A stretch of DNA of 64,000 nt from an uncultured Aquimarina sp. (GCF_947492965.1 NZ_CANLOZ010000003.1:1-64000), one strand, 5' to 3'; shown: positions 26,456-37,970, numbered from the stretch's first letter. The notes: generated by a model not told the origin, from the sequence alone. Numbers and translations are program-made.

Positions 26456-27805
26456 ATGTCCAAATTACTGATTGTTGAAGATGATGTGGCTTTTTGCACA
26501 ATGCTTAAGACTTTTTTACAAAAAAAAGGATATGAAGTATCAACCTCATTTTCTGGTAGTGAAGCTGTTTTACAAATTCAAGAACATACATTTGATATAG
26601 TCCTTACAGATGTAAGACTGCCAGATAGAGATGGAATTACTTTATTAGATGATATTAGAGCAAAAAATCCAAAAACGCAAGTCGTTATTATGACTGGTTA
26701 TGCCGAAATTAATATGGCAGTTAGTGCTATTAAGCAAGGGGCTTTTGATTATGTTTCTAAACCATTTAATCCAGATAAAATACTACAAATTTTAGAAAAT
26801 GCCTTAAAGGTAAAGGATATTTCTCAACCCGTAAAAAAAGAATCTTCTAAAAAAGAAGAGGTAGTAGTGTCTCAGAATAATTCCTTTGTCAAAGGAGTTA
26901 GTGATGCATCCAAAAAACTAAATGAATATGTAGCTTTAGTGGCTCCTACCAGAATGTCTGTTTTGGTAATTGGTGATAGTGGTACAGGAAAAGAATATGT
27001 AGCTAGTAGTATTCATAAAGCAAGTAAGAGAGCAGATAAACCTTTTGTTCCCGTAGATTGTGGAGCAATTCCTAAAGAAATTGCTTCCAGTGAATTTTTT
27101 GGACATATAAAAGGTTCTTTTACGGGTGCTGTTAATGATAAGGTAGGTCATTTTGAAGCAGCGAATGGAGGAACTCTATTTTTAGATGAAATTGGAAACC
27201 TAAGTTATGAATTACAGGTACAGTTGCTAAGAGCATTGCAAGAAAGAAAGATTAAGCCTGTAGGAAGTAATAAGGAGATAGAGGTAGATATTCGAGTGAT
27301 TGCAGCTACCAATGAGGATTTAAGTAATGCTGTAAAAGAAGGAGAATTTAGAGAGGATTTGTATCACAGACTAAATGAATTTTCAATAAAAGTTCCACCT
27401 TTAAAGGATAGAATTGAGGACTTAATGTTGTTCGCAAATTATTTTCTCGAAGAGTCTAATATAGAGCTAGATAAGCACGTTGTAGGTTTTGCAGATGAGG
27501 TTCTCGACACATTTAAGAAATATGATTGGCCTGGAAATCTAAGGGAATTAAAAAATATCGTAAAAAGATCTGTGTTACTTTCGCAAAATGATATGATTAC
27601 CCTAGATGTATTACCAAATGATGTGGCATATGCTTCACATAATGCGAAACAAACCTATGGGTTGTTTAAAAACCAAAATGAACAAGAATTGATTTTGGAT
27701 GCCTTAGAAAAAGCTAATGGTAATAAAGCAAAAGCTGCGCGCATGCTTGATATAGATAGGAAGACACTTTACAATAAATTAAAGCAATACGATATAAGTC
27801 TTTAG
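26456..27805 (+). CDS. Sigma-54-dependent response regulator (NtrC type)
   Basis: The 449-residue protein has a receiver domain (1-120, phospho-acceptor D52 in LTDVRLPDRDG) and a sigma-54 AAA+ domain (about 145-375) with Walker A GDSGTGKEY, the sigma-54-contacting loop GSFTGA and Walker B LFLDEIG. A Fis-type helix-turn-helix lies at the end (GNKAKAARMLDIDRKTLYNKL). It should activate sigma-54 promoters when phosphorylated. Its 3' end overlaps the convergent hybrid kinase by four bases. That kinase carries its own Hpt domain and could phosphorylate it (inference). Target genes are unknown. Confidence 0.95.
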   Translation: MSKLLIVEDDVAFCTMLKTFLQKKGYEVSTSFSGSEAVLQIQEHTFDIVLTDVRLPDRDGITLLDDIRAKNPKTQVVIMTGYAEINMAVSAIKQGAFDYVSKPFNPDKILQILENALKVKDISQPVKKESSKKEEVVVSQNNSFVKGVSDASKKLNEYVALVAPTRMSVLVIGDSGTGKEYVASSIHKASKRADKPFVPVDCGAIPKEIASSEFFGHIKGSFTGAVNDKVGHFEAANGGTLFLDEIGNLSYELQVQLLRALQERKIKPVGSNKEIEVDIRVIAATNEDLSNAVKEGEFREDLYHRLNEFSIKVPPLKDRIEDLMLFANYFLEESNIELDKHVVGFADEVLDTFKKYDWPGNLRELKNIVKRSVLLSQNDMITLDVLPNDVAYASHNAKQTYGLFKNQNEQELILDALEKANGNKAKAARMLDIDRKTLYNKLKQYDISL

Positions 27806-30246
27806 TGTTTTACTTTAAGCTTATCAATTAGGTTTTCTATCTTTTGTATCCCTTCTTTGGTGAGAGAAAGAACTTCTTCAGAGTTTAGTTCGTAGTCATC
27901 CAGATGTTCAAGTGTATCTAATATAGGTACGATTTCCTTGGCTTTTATTTGTTTAAACATAGGTAGCATTTTATGCGCTAACCTTTTAATTTGTTCTAGA
28001 TCGCCATCATTAGTTGATACGGCTGTTTTTAATTCTTTTATATGGTCTGTAGTACTATCGCAAAAGGTTTCTAAAATAGCATAAAGAGATTCAGAATCTC
28101 CGTGTGCAAAAAGCATCAGATCACTTAAAGAATAATCGGATTCTTCTTCCTGATCAGTAATTGGGTTTTCGTATTCAATATCAGGTGCATCAATTTTTAA
28201 TACGGATGCTACCAGATCTATAAGTGACTGTGGTGCGTATGGTTTTCGCAAGCTACTAGAAAAACCTGCTACTTCATATTCCGATGCTGTAGTATCGGTT
28301 CTACCTGAAAGTGCGATAATTGGAGTATCCACATATTTTGAGTCTTCTTTTACATTTTTCAAAAGTTCAAAACCATCCATTTTGGGCATTTGAATATCTG
28401 TAAGAATAAGGTCATAGCTGTTTTTTTTGAGAAGTTCAAGAGCATCTAAACCATTTTCACAGATATCATAAGATAATCCCATAAGTGAAACAACTTCACT
28501 AGTTAGATCTAATTGACTTAGGTCATCATCTACAATAAGCGCTTTTTTATTTGTGAAATGTTCTATTTTTACTACTTCATGTTCTTCTTCAGGAATTTGA
28601 TTTTTAGCAAGTTTAATAGGTATGCAAAACGTAAAATTACTTCCTTTATTAGGTTCACTTTCTAAGCGGATTTTACCATTAAGTAGTTTGATTATTTTCT
28701 TTGTGATAGCCAGGCCTAAACCAAATCCACCATACTTTTTTTCAGTGTCATCATCGCCTTGAGAAAATTCTTCGAAGATGTATTTTTGTTGCTCTTTTGT
28801 AATACCAATTCCTGTATCCTTAACAGAGATTTTAAGTTCTTTTTCTGCTAGCCCGTTTTCCGTAATTTCTGCATCAATCGTAATGGAGCCTACGTCCGTA
28901 AATTTATACGCATTATTAAGCAAGTTAGTGAGTACCTGCTTGATACGGAAAGGGTCTCCTAAATATTGTTTTTTTAGTTCATTTTTGGTATTGATAAAAA
29001 TATCAAGGTTTTTAGCATCATTTACCGGTATTACGCTTGTAATGGTATTTATTATTAATTTTTTTGGAGAAAAAGGTAATTCTTCGATCACCATTCTACC
29101 AGCCTCTAATTTTGATAGATCAAGCAAGTCATTCACTAAATGTAGAATGTAATCCGATGATTTTTTGAGATGACCTAGATAATGTTTTTGCTTATTGTTT
29201 AATCCTGTTTTTTCTAATAAATCAGAATATCCAATCACTGTGTTTAGAGGAGAACGTAGGTCATGAGTAACGGTGTTGATTAAAGATTCTCGGGTTTTTA
29301 ATAAAGACTCTGTGTATGTTTTTTCATTCTCCAATTCATTTCTGAATTTCTGACTTTTAGAAATATCACCAGTAATTAATACAATAAAAATAATAGCAAT
29401 GACAAGACTTATTGCAGAGATAATAATGATAAACGTAAAGGTTTTATCCATGACCTCACTCGAAGCTTGGAATCTCTTTTTAAATTCGTTTCTCTCGTTT
29501 TGTTCAATATGAGCTAAAATATCTCTTAATTTTTGAGTAATAACCTGATCATTTTTTAAGAGTTTGTTTTCTTTATACCAAATCTCATATCTATATCTCC
29601 GGTCTTTTGCTTCTAATTCTGCAAGTACTTCCTTTACCGTATTGGTAAGAGATTCTACTGTTTCGTTGGTTAACCTTTTTTCATTGTCCTTTTTTAATAA
29701 TTCTATCACATTAGAAAAAAGTTTTCTCTTATCAGGAGACTTGTCTTTAAAACGTTTTTCATAGTTGGTGTCATAATCTTCGAAGTTAGAATTGGTTTTT
29801 TTCAACTCATCTATAGCTGTTTGATAAGTACCTTTTCGATTACGTTGTTTATAAATGTCTATTAACTCTGCAAAGTTTTTATTTTTATTATCTACTAAAA
29901 TTTTAATACTATCTATTTTTCTAATCTGAACACTATCGGAGGAAACGTATGCAAGTTGATCGATCGTATTAATAATAGAATCTACTTTGGCAGTGTAGTT
30001 TTGAAATTTCTTGTTCTTATTAGAAGTTTGAATGATATTTCTTGTAAGGCTTTCCGCTTCATATAATCTGGTAATAGCTTCTCCGACAAGAACTAATTTT
30101 TCATTATTTTCATTCTTTATTTTAGTGCTTTCTGTGTAGTTATTTAATTGACTATAGATTATCCAAAAAGAAAGAACGGCCAAAACGGTCGCAAGACTAT
30201 AGCTAATAATTACCTTTGATGTTATAGCACGTTTGGTATTTTTCAT
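27802..30246 (-). CDS. Hybrid sensor histidine kinase with receiver and Hpt domains
   Basis: The 814-residue inner-membrane protein has two membrane segments (about 13-30 and 272-295) enclosing a ~240-residue helical, Lys/Asn/Glu-rich periplasmic sensor region. HisKA follows, with phospho-acceptor H328 in VTHDLRSPLN. The HATPase domain carries NLLNNAYKF, DTGIGI and GGFGLGLAI. The receiver has D617 in LTDIQMPKMDG. The C-terminal Hpt domain has H758 in RLAHKMLP. All four stages of a phosphorelay except the output regulator are in one chain. The NtrC-type regulator encoded convergently is the obvious candidate. The ligand is unknown. Confidence 0.93.
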   Translation of the reverse strand: MKNTKRAITSKVIISYSLATVLAVLSFWIIYSQLNNYTESTKIKNENNEKLVLVGEAITRLYEAESLTRNIIQTSNKNKKFQNYTAKVDSIINTIDQLAYVSSDSVQIRKIDSIKILVDNKNKNFAELIDIYKQRNRKGTYQTAIDELKKTNSNFEDYDTNYEKRFKDKSPDKRKLFSNVIELLKKDNEKRLTNETVESLTNTVKEVLAELEAKDRRYRYEIWYKENKLLKNDQVITQKLRDILAHIEQNERNEFKKRFQASSEVMDKTFTFIIIISAISLVIAIIFIVLITGDISKSQKFRNELENEKTYTESLLKTRESLINTVTHDLRSPLNTVIGYSDLLEKTGLNNKQKHYLGHLKKSSDYILHLVNDLLDLSKLEAGRMVIEELPFSPKKLIINTITSVIPVNDAKNLDIFINTKNELKKQYLGDPFRIKQVLTNLLNNAYKFTDVGSITIDAEITENGLAEKELKISVKDTGIGITKEQQKYIFEEFSQGDDDTEKKYGGFGLGLAITKKIIKLLNGKIRLESEPNKGSNFTFCIPIKLAKNQIPEEEHEVVKIEHFTNKKALIVDDDLSQLDLTSEVVSLMGLSYDICENGLDALELLKKNSYDLILTDIQMPKMDGFELLKNVKEDSKYVDTPIIALSGRTDTTASEYEVAGFSSSLRKPYAPQSLIDLVASVLKIDAPDIEYENPITDQEEESDYSLSDLMLFAHGDSESLYAILETFCDSTTDHIKELKTAVSTNDGDLEQIKRLAHKMLPMFKQIKAKEIVPILDTLEHLDDYELNSEEVLSLTKEGIQKIENLIDKLKVKH

Positions 30247-30554
30247 TGGTTTATATGTATTGAGTTTCCAATTTTAAAAGAGGAATCTCTAATAATCAAT
30301 TTAATTAGATTTAAATTGATAGTAATAACTTATTTCTTAGTATACTAACTTCAAAAAAGGAGAAGCATTGTTTAACCGATTTATAAATTTACAATAAATC
30401 ATTGGAACCACCTTGTTTATTGATGATACAACTCACATATAGCATTTTGTTTTGAACAAGGATTACCCTTGTCTTTCTCTAGCATCTAGACTTTATATTT
30501 TCATAAAAAGTTTATAAATAGGAAAGTAGATACTGTATTTATTTTTAGATTCCT

Positions 30555-30562
30555 TACCTTTA
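30555..30562 (+). promoter_or_regulatory. Probable -7 element of the thi operon
   Basis: TACCTTTA differs from TAnnTTTG only in the last base and would start transcription around 30568, immediately before the riboswitch. The -33 element is weak. Confidence 0.4.
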
Positions 30563-30571
30563 CCAAATAAA

Positions 30572-30655
30572 CTTTAGGGGTGTCTCCGAAAAAGGAGTCT
30601 GAGAAATACCCTTCGAACCTGATGCAGTTAATACTGATGAAGGGAAAAGTTAATG
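30572..30655 (+). promoter_or_regulatory. TPP riboswitch (THI element)
   Basis: The conserved core is present in order: AGGGGTGTC near 30576, a short variable P3-type hairpin (CTCCGAAAAAGGAG), CTGAGAAATACCC near 30599, GAACCTGATGCAGTTAATAC, then GATGAAGGGAAAAG. These match the thiamin-pyrophosphate aptamer, which lowers expression when TPP is plentiful. It lies directly upstream of thiS. The expression platform is not obvious: no clear terminator with a T-run follows before thiS, so control could be at translation. Confidence 0.95.
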
Positions 30656-30730
30656 TCACTGCATTATTGTATGTGATTTTTCTTCTCGTTATAGGTATGT
30701 GCCTAAAGTTTATGGATTTAAGATTTTAGA

Positions 30731-30931
30731 ATGACCATAAACGTTAATAATCAAGAAAAAACTATTTCCGAAAATAGTTCCATAACATCTTTGTTAGAGC
30801 AGCTATCCATTGCTAAAGATGGAATTGCAATAGCAATAAATAATGAAGTTGTTACCAAAAAAGAATGGAGCCAGACTTTAATCAAAGTAAGCGATAATAT
30901 TACTATAATTCAAGCTACTCAAGGAGGATAA
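30731..30931 (+). CDS. thiS: Sulfur carrier protein ThiS
   Basis: The 66-residue beta-grasp protein ends in the obligatory Gly-Gly (QATQGG). ThiF adenylates this end, which then carries sulfur as a thiocarboxylate to ThiG. It is first in the operon, straight after the riboswitch; thiC follows after 39 bases. Confidence 0.95.
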   Translation: MTINVNNQEKTISENSSITSLLEQLSIAKDGIAIAINNEVVTKKEWSQTLIKVSDNITIIQATQGG

Positions 30932-30964
30932 ATACATTACAGATAAACGATTACCAGAAGCTAA

Positions 30965-32836
<1,872 letters not shown>

Positions 32837-32916
32837 GTATCAAGGTATTTGGAGTTGGGTATCGGAGATCGAATCTTGTACCCGATTCCATGTATAATAG
32901 AATAGCAAGCAGAAAA

Positions 32917-33525
32917 ATGATCATCGTGCTTACATCAGAAAGAGCTTTGCCAAATGAGGCAGAACAAATTAATCAATTGTTTAAAGAAGGCTTAGAAATA
33001 TTGCATCTACGTAAACCTACATTTACGATAGATGGATATCGCTCACTTTTGGACCAGATAGACAGAAAGTATCATAATAGAATTATGACACATCAATTTC
33101 CTGAGTTAACACAACAGTATAATCTAAGAGGGATTCACCTGCAAGAACAAGCAAGAATTGATCTGGAAGATGCTTTAGAAGTAACTATTCAAGTCTATAA
33201 AAACAAAGGTTTTTCTGTAACGAGTTCTTTCCATTCCAAAGAAGATATTAGGGACTGTAAAGCTGCTTTTGAATATGTGCTATTAAGTCCTGTTTTTGGT
33301 TCTATATCTAAAGCTGGATATGAAGGTAAAGGTTTCGATGTAACTGATATGGATCATACTATAATTGGTATGGGCGGTATCAATGAAAGCACACTACAAA
33401 AAACCTATGATTTAGGATTTAAAGGGGTTGGAATTTTAGGAGGTGTTTGGAATTCAGAAGATCCAATAAAAAGTTTTATTAAGATTAAAGATGTTCATGA
33501 TGCTGTTGTTAGGATTATGAATTGA
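32917..33525 (+). CDS. ThiE/TenI-like protein (diverged thiamin phosphate synthase paralogue)
   Basis: The product is 202 residues from ATG 32917 (MIIVLTSERALPNE; an upstream ATG at 32890 is possible). It has a TIM-barrel fold. Compared with the true ThiE encoded two genes on, key positions are changed: LHLRKP is kept in part, but the Asn-Asp of VND is missing (MTHQFPE), the HLGL block reads HLQEQ, and the GPF..TxTK loop reads SPVFGSISKAG. IGMGGI is kept. This loss pattern resembles TenI, a thiazole tautomerase, or a non-catalytic homologue. A tautomerase role beside ThiG would fit, since ThiG makes a thiazole tautomer that TenI converts (inference). Confidence 0.85.
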   Translation: MIIVLTSERALPNEAEQINQLFKEGLEILHLRKPTFTIDGYRSLLDQIDRKYHNRIMTHQFPELTQQYNLRGIHLQEQARIDLEDALEVTIQVYKNKGFSVTSSFHSKEDIRDCKAAFEYVLLSPVFGSISKAGYEGKGFDVTDMDHTIIGMGGINESTLQKTYDLGFKGVGILGGVWNSEDPIKSFIKIKDVHDAVVRIMN

Positions 33526-33531
33526 GAGTGT

Positions 33532-34314
33532 ATGAAAAAGCGTCCTAATGTATTAACAATTGCCGGTTTTGATCCTTCATCGGGAGCTGGATTAACGGCT
33601 GATATTAAAACGATGGAGGCTTTAAAGTGTTACGGATTTGCGGTATGTACCGCCAATACGATACAAAATGATACTGATTTTGAAGCATGTATATGGAATG
33701 ATATTGAGTTGATAAAAAATCAAATTGCGATTCTTTTTAAAAAGTTTAGCATTGACTTCGTGAAGATCGGAATTGTTCAGAATTGGAAAGTACTAAATGA
33801 AATTATCGATTTTTTATTGAAAAATAATAGTAAGATAAAAATCATTTTGGATCCAGTATTGAGATCTAGCTCTTCCTATGATTTTCATTCCGAAAGTGAA
33901 AAACTAGATCATGAAGATAGTAAAGATGATAAAAAGTACTTCGAAGAAGTCTTGCAAAAGATATATCTAATTACTCCTAATTACGAAGAGATCGAAAAAC
34001 TGTATAATGATAAGAACATAAAAGAAACTATAAATCATATTTCTGGCTATACGAATCTGCTTCTAAAAGGAGGGCATCGCAAAGAAATGGTTGGTAAGGA
34101 TGAATTGTATACTAAAAAAGGTAATTGTTTTACATTAAACCCAAAGCGCAATAGAATCACAGAAAAACATGGTAGTGGTTGTGTATTATCATCTGCTGTT
34201 GCTGCATATTTGGCTTTAGGTTTTCCTTTATTGAAAGCATGTTTTAGAGGAAAAAGATATACAGAAAATGTATTAAGGTCTAATAAGACATTATTGGGCT
34301 ATCATAAGTTTTAG
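33532..34314 (+). CDS. thiD: Hydroxymethylpyrimidine/phosphomethylpyrimidine kinase ThiD
   Basis: The 260-residue ribokinase-like enzyme phosphorylates HMP and HMP-P to HMP-PP. N-terminal motif VLTIAGFDPSSGAGLTADIKTM, then DPVLRSSS, LLLKGGH and the anion-hole/catalytic KHGSGCVLSSAVAAYLA (with Cys in place of the usual Thr). It is slightly short and Lys-rich in the middle. It starts 6 bases after the ThiE-like gene. Confidence 0.93.
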   Translation: MKKRPNVLTIAGFDPSSGAGLTADIKTMEALKCYGFAVCTANTIQNDTDFEACIWNDIELIKNQIAILFKKFSIDFVKIGIVQNWKVLNEIIDFLLKNNSKIKIILDPVLRSSSSYDFHSESEKLDHEDSKDDKKYFEEVLQKIYLITPNYEEIEKLYNDKNIKETINHISGYTNLLLKGGHRKEMVGKDELYTKKGNCFTLNPKRNRITEKHGSGCVLSSAVAAYLALGFPLLKACFRGKRYTENVLRSNKTLLGYHKF

Positions 34315-34350
34315 TAGTTAAGTAGTTGAAGAAGTTAAGAATGTATTAAT

Positions 34351-34980
34351 ATGATAAACTTACAATATATATCACAAGGAAATTCTCCACAAGAGCATTT
34401 GCAGCATATAGGAGAAGTTTGTGAAGCAGGTGTAAGATGGGTGCAATTACGTCTAAAAAAAGAAGATCCAGCTACCATTTTAAATACTGCTCTAAAATGT
34501 AGAGAAATCTGTGATCAGTACGGAGCGATTATGATCGTAAACGATAGCGTGAGTATCGCGCAGGCATCGCAGGCAGATGGAGTGCATTTAGGATTAAATG
34601 ATATGAACCCTAAAGAAGCCAGAAATATTTTAGGTCCTAATTTTATTATTGGAGGTACTGCAAATACACTGCAGGACTGTATACAACATAAGAATGATGG
34701 AGTAGATTATATTGGCCTTGGTCCTTTTAGATATACTACAACCAAAGAAAAATTAAGTCCTATTCTTGGAATTGAAGGATATCGATCTGTTATATCAGAA
34801 TTAGGAGTTCAGGAAATAGAAATGCCAATTGTAGCGATTGGTGGTATTGTTGAAGAAGATATTGCTGGTATTATGGAAACTGGTGTATCTGGAATTGCTG
34901 TTTCTGGAATGTTGACCAACCAAGAGCAATTAGAAGAAAGAGTACAAAACTTAAAAGACCTTATAATGGTCAAGAGCTGA
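34351..34980 (+). CDS. thiE: Thiamin phosphate synthase ThiE
   Basis: The 209-residue TIM-barrel enzyme joins HMP-PP and thiazole phosphate to give thiamin phosphate. All ThiE signatures are visible: VQLRLKKE, MIVNDSVSIA, ADGVHLGLNDM, GLGPFRYTTTKEK and VAIGGI. This is the catalytic copy in the operon, in contrast to the diverged paralogue at 32917. Confidence 0.96.
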   Translation: MINLQYISQGNSPQEHLQHIGEVCEAGVRWVQLRLKKEDPATILNTALKCREICDQYGAIMIVNDSVSIAQASQADGVHLGLNDMNPKEARNILGPNFIIGGTANTLQDCIQHKNDGVDYIGLGPFRYTTTKEKLSPILGIEGYRSVISELGVQEIEMPIVAIGGIVEEDIAGIMETGVSGIAVSGMLTNQEQLEERVQNLKDLIMVKS

Positions 34981-35006
34981 TGCATATTGAATGAATTAAA
35001 AGAAAC

Positions 35007-35777
35007 ATGGATACATTAAAAATTGCAGATAAAGAGTTTTCATCTAGATTATTTACAGGTACAGGAAAATTTAGTTCCTCTGATCTAATGAGAAAATCGT
35101 TATTAGCATCAGAAAGCGAATTGATAACAGTTGCTCTAAAAAGGGTGGATGTCGAAGATAATAATGATGATATATTAGGGCATTTAGATCATCCCAGAAT
35201 TAATTTATTACCAAATACGTCGGGAGTTAGAGATGCCAAAGAAGCTATTTTTGCTGCCCAGATGGCAAGAGAAGCTTTAGAAACGAATTGGATCAAATTA
35301 GAGATTCATCCCGATCCAAAATATTTGTTACCAGATCCTATAGAGACTTTAAAAGCGGCAGAAGAGCTTGTAAAATTAGGATTTGTAGTAATGCCTTATA
35401 TTCATGCCGATCCTGTTTTGTGCAAAAGACTCGAAGAGGTAGGAACGCAATGTGTTATGCCTTTAGGAGCGCCAATAGGAAGTAATAAAGGTTTAAAGAC
35501 ATTTGATTTTTTAGAAATAATCATTGATCAAAGTAACGTCCCTGTAATTGTAGATGCAGGTATCGGTAGTCCATCACATGCTGCTTTTGCTATGGAAATT
35601 GGGGCAGATGCTGTATTGGTAAATACGGCGATTGCAGTTTCTCAGGAGCCTATTGCTATGGCAGAGGCTTTTAGAATGGCTGTTAAAGCAGGTAGGCTAG
35701 CTTATAATGCAAAATTAGCGCCAGTTAAAAAGCACGCAGAAGCAAGTAGTCCATTAACAAGTTTTTTGAATGAGTAG
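35007..35777 (+). CDS. thiG: Thiazole synthase ThiG
   Basis: The 256-residue TIM barrel condenses deoxyxylulose-5-phosphate, ThiS-thiocarboxylate and dehydroglycine to the thiazole. Motifs: [20 protein letters not shown] (with the Schiff-base Lys in the following NxSGxRDAKEA region), [37 protein letters not shown] and [28 protein letters not shown]. It overlaps thiH by eight bases. Confidence 0.97.
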   Translation: MDTLKIADKEFSSRLFTGTGKFSSSDLMRKSLLASESELITVALKRVDVEDNNDDILGHLDHPRINLLPNTSGVRDAKEAIFAAQMAREALETNWIKLEIHPDPKYLLPDPIETLKAAEELVKLGFVVMPYIHADPVLCKRLEEVGTQCVMPLGAPIGSNKGLKTFDFLEIIIDQSNVPVIVDAGIGSPSHAAFAMEIGADAVLVNTAIAVSQEPIAMAEAFRMAVKAGRLAYNAKLAPVKKHAEASSPLTSFLNE

Positions 35778-36882
35778 TTTCAAAGACATATTCGATAAGT
35801 TTGATTGGAACGATGTGCTTTCCGATATTTTACAAAAAAATGAACAAGATGTTCAGCAAGCTTTATATACTTCGAAAAGAACTATTGAGGATTTTAAAGC
35901 GTTAATTTCTCCAGCCGCAAAACCGTATTTGGAGCAAATGGCACAATTAAGTTATCAACTTACTAAGAAACGATTTGGGAATACCATACAGATGTATGCA
36001 CCCATGTATCTTAGTAATGAATGTCAAAACATTTGTACATATTGCGGTTTTAGTATGACTAATAAAATTCCTCGAAGAACTTTGACCGATGAGGAAATAC
36101 TTACGGAAGTAGCATATTTAAAGTCAAAAGGATATGATCATATTTTATTAGTTACCGGCGAGGCGAATAGAACTGTAGGTGTATCTTATATCAATAATGC
36201 GATACAGTTAATTCAGTCGAAGTTTGCAAATATCACTATAGAAGTACAACCATTAGATCAACCGGATTATGAGTTGCTTATAGAAAGTGGTTTGTATGCA
36301 GTGTTGGTGTATCAGGAAACTTACCATAAAGAAGAGTATAAGAAGCATCACCCAAAAGGGAGAAAGTCTAATTTTGACTATAGGTTAGAAACTCCAGATC
36401 GATTAGGACGTGCAGGAATTCATAAAATAGGGTTAGGAGCTTTGTTTGGGTTGGAAGATTGGAGAGCAGATAGTTTTTTTACTGCGTTGCATTTACAATA
36501 TCTTCAAAAAACGTATTGGAAAACTAAATACTCTATATCATTTCCGAGGTTACGACCGCATAGTGGAGGATTAGAGCCTAAAGTAGAAATGACAGATTCG
36601 GATTTAGTACAATTAATATGCGCATTTCGATTATTAGATGAAGATGTGGAGTTATCTATGTCTACTCGTGAGAGTGAAGTTTTTAGAGAAAATATTGTCA
36701 ATCTAGGTATTACTTCTATAAGTGCAGAATCTAAAACAAATCCTGGAGGATATGCTGTAGAACCTCAATCTTTGGAACAGTTCGAAATTTCTGATGAGCG
36801 TTCTACCGAAGAAGTGGTCACTATGCTAAAATCTAAAGGTTTAGAAGTAGTTTGGAAAGATTGGGCACATAATTGGCAATAA
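35770..36882 (+). CDS. thiH: 2-iminoacetate synthase ThiH (tyrosine lyase)
   Basis: The 370-residue radical SAM enzyme cleaves tyrosine to dehydroglycine for ThiG. The SAM cluster cysteines C85, C89 and C92 are in [13 protein letters not shown]. Further conserved blocks are [35 protein letters not shown] and SMSTRE. The presence of ThiH and absence of the oxygen-dependent glycine oxidase ThiO means the imine is made from tyrosine. It overlaps both neighbours or nearly so. Confidence 0.96.
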   Translation: MSSFKDIFDKFDWNDVLSDILQKNEQDVQQALYTSKRTIEDFKALISPAAKPYLEQMAQLSYQLTKKRFGNTIQMYAPMYLSNECQNICTYCGFSMTNKIPRRTLTDEEILTEVAYLKSKGYDHILLVTGEANRTVGVSYINNAIQLIQSKFANITIEVQPLDQPDYELLIESGLYAVLVYQETYHKEEYKKHHPKGRKSNFDYRLETPDRLGRAGIHKIGLGALFGLEDWRADSFFTALHLQYLQKTYWKTKYSISFPRLRPHSGGLEPKVEMTDSDLVQLICAFRLLDEDVELSMSTRESEVFRENIVNLGITSISAESKTNPGGYAVEPQSLEQFEISDERSTEEVVTMLKSKGLEVVWKDWAHNWQ

Positions 36883-36908
36883 TAACTAAGGATAAGTCAG
36901 TACTGCAT

Positions 36909-37970
36909 ATGTTAAACAAAGAAGAAAACATTCAATATAGTCGCCATATTTTACTCGATGAGATAGGTGTCGAAGGGCAAGAAAAATTAAAATCTGCCAA
37001 AGTTTTAGTTATCGGTGCAGGTGGTTTAGGATGTCCAATTTTACAATATCTTACTGCCGCAGGAGTTGGAACGATTGGTATTATTGATAATGATGTAGTT
37101 GATCAAACTAACTTACAAAGACAAGTTTTATACACGATTAATGATATAGGAAAGTCAAAAGCTAGAGTAGCTTCAGAAAGGTTAGCTGCAATAAATCCTT
37201 TTGTTTTTTTTAAGGTATATGAAGAATTACTAGATAATGACAATGCTGTAGAACTATTTTCAGACTATGATATTATAGTGGATGGAAGCGATAATTTTCC
37301 GACCAGATACTTAGTGAATGATGCTTGTGTACTAGCTGATAAACCGCTAGTTTTTGGATCTATTTTTAAATTTCAAGGACAAGTTTCTGTCTTAAATTAT
37401 AAGGATGGACCAACATATCGTTGTTTATTTCCTTCTCCTCCGTCTCCAGGAGCTGTTCCTAATTGTTCTGACATAGGCGTTTTGGGGGTGTTACCAGGTA
37501 TTATTGGAAGTCTTCAAGCCAATGAAGTAATCAAAATGGTTACAGGAATTGGAGAAGTATTACGAGGAAAGCTTTTTTATTTTGATACGCTAACGATGCA
37601 ACAGCAGGTCATTGCATTCAAGAAAAATCATGATATTGAAATAGACCAACTAGAAGAGGATTACGATTTTTTCTGCGGAATAAGTTCTTATGGTTTTGAA
37701 GAAATCAATGCAGTAGAACTGAAAAAACATATAGAAGATTATCAAATTTTAGATGTCAGATCTTTCGAAGAGTTTAATCATTTTAACATAGGCGGTACGC
37801 ATATTCCTTTAGAAAGTATTTCGGATCATATAATGGAATTGAATGGGAACAAACCAATTGTGGTTTGTTGTCAATCAGGAATTCGTAGTAAAAGAGCAAT
37901 AGAACTTATTAGAGAAAAAAGAAATGATCTTCATCTCATTAATTTAAGTAATGGATTGTCTACGTTTTAA
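36909..37970 (+). CDS. thiF: ThiF/MoeB-type adenylyltransferase with C-terminal rhodanese domain
   Basis: The product is 353 residues from ATG 36909 (MLNKEENIQYSRHILLDEIG); a TTG at 36873 inside thiH is the alternative. An E1-like domain (about 1-245) has the nucleotide motif VIGAGGLGCP and FKFQGQVSVL. A rhodanese domain follows (about 255-353) with the active-site loop CCQSGIRSKRA. It adenylates the ThiS C-terminus, and the rhodanese can deliver the sulfur. Fused this way it resembles MoeB/MoeZ-type proteins and might also serve molybdopterin synthesis, but the operon position favours thiamin. Its stop overlaps the convergent lipoprotein gene by four bases. Confidence 0.93.
   Translation: MLNKEENIQYSRHILLDEIGVEGQEKLKSAKVLVIGAGGLGCPILQYLTAAGVGTIGIIDNDVVDQTNLQRQVLYTINDIGKSKARVASERLAAINPFVFFKVYEELLDNDNAVELFSDYDIIVDGSDNFPTRYLVNDACVLADKPLVFGSIFKFQGQVSVLNYKDGPTYRCLFPSPPSPGAVPNCSDIGVLGVLPGIIGSLQANEVIKMVTGIGEVLRGKLFYFDTLTMQQQVIAFKKNHDIEIDQLEEDYDFFCGISSYGFEEINAVELKKHIEDYQILDVRSFEEFNHFNIGGTHIPLESISDHIMELNGNKPIVVCCQSGIRSKRAIELIREKRNDLHLINLSNGLSTF

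Larger units (their letters stand above)
30247..30730. other. Intergenic region upstream of the thiamin operon
   Basis: Of these 484 bases, about 30247-30540 is AT-rich with no recognisable gene. It must hold the promoter of the hybrid kinase on the minus strand, but no clear TAnnTTTG was seen. From 30555 it contains the thi promoter and TPP riboswitch, followed by about 75 bases of leader before thiS. Confidence 0.5.

Noticed and set aside
30247..30540. Possible small gene or second regulatory RNA upstream of the thi leader
   Set aside because: No open frame with a plausible start and composition, and no strong conserved structure was seen by eye.
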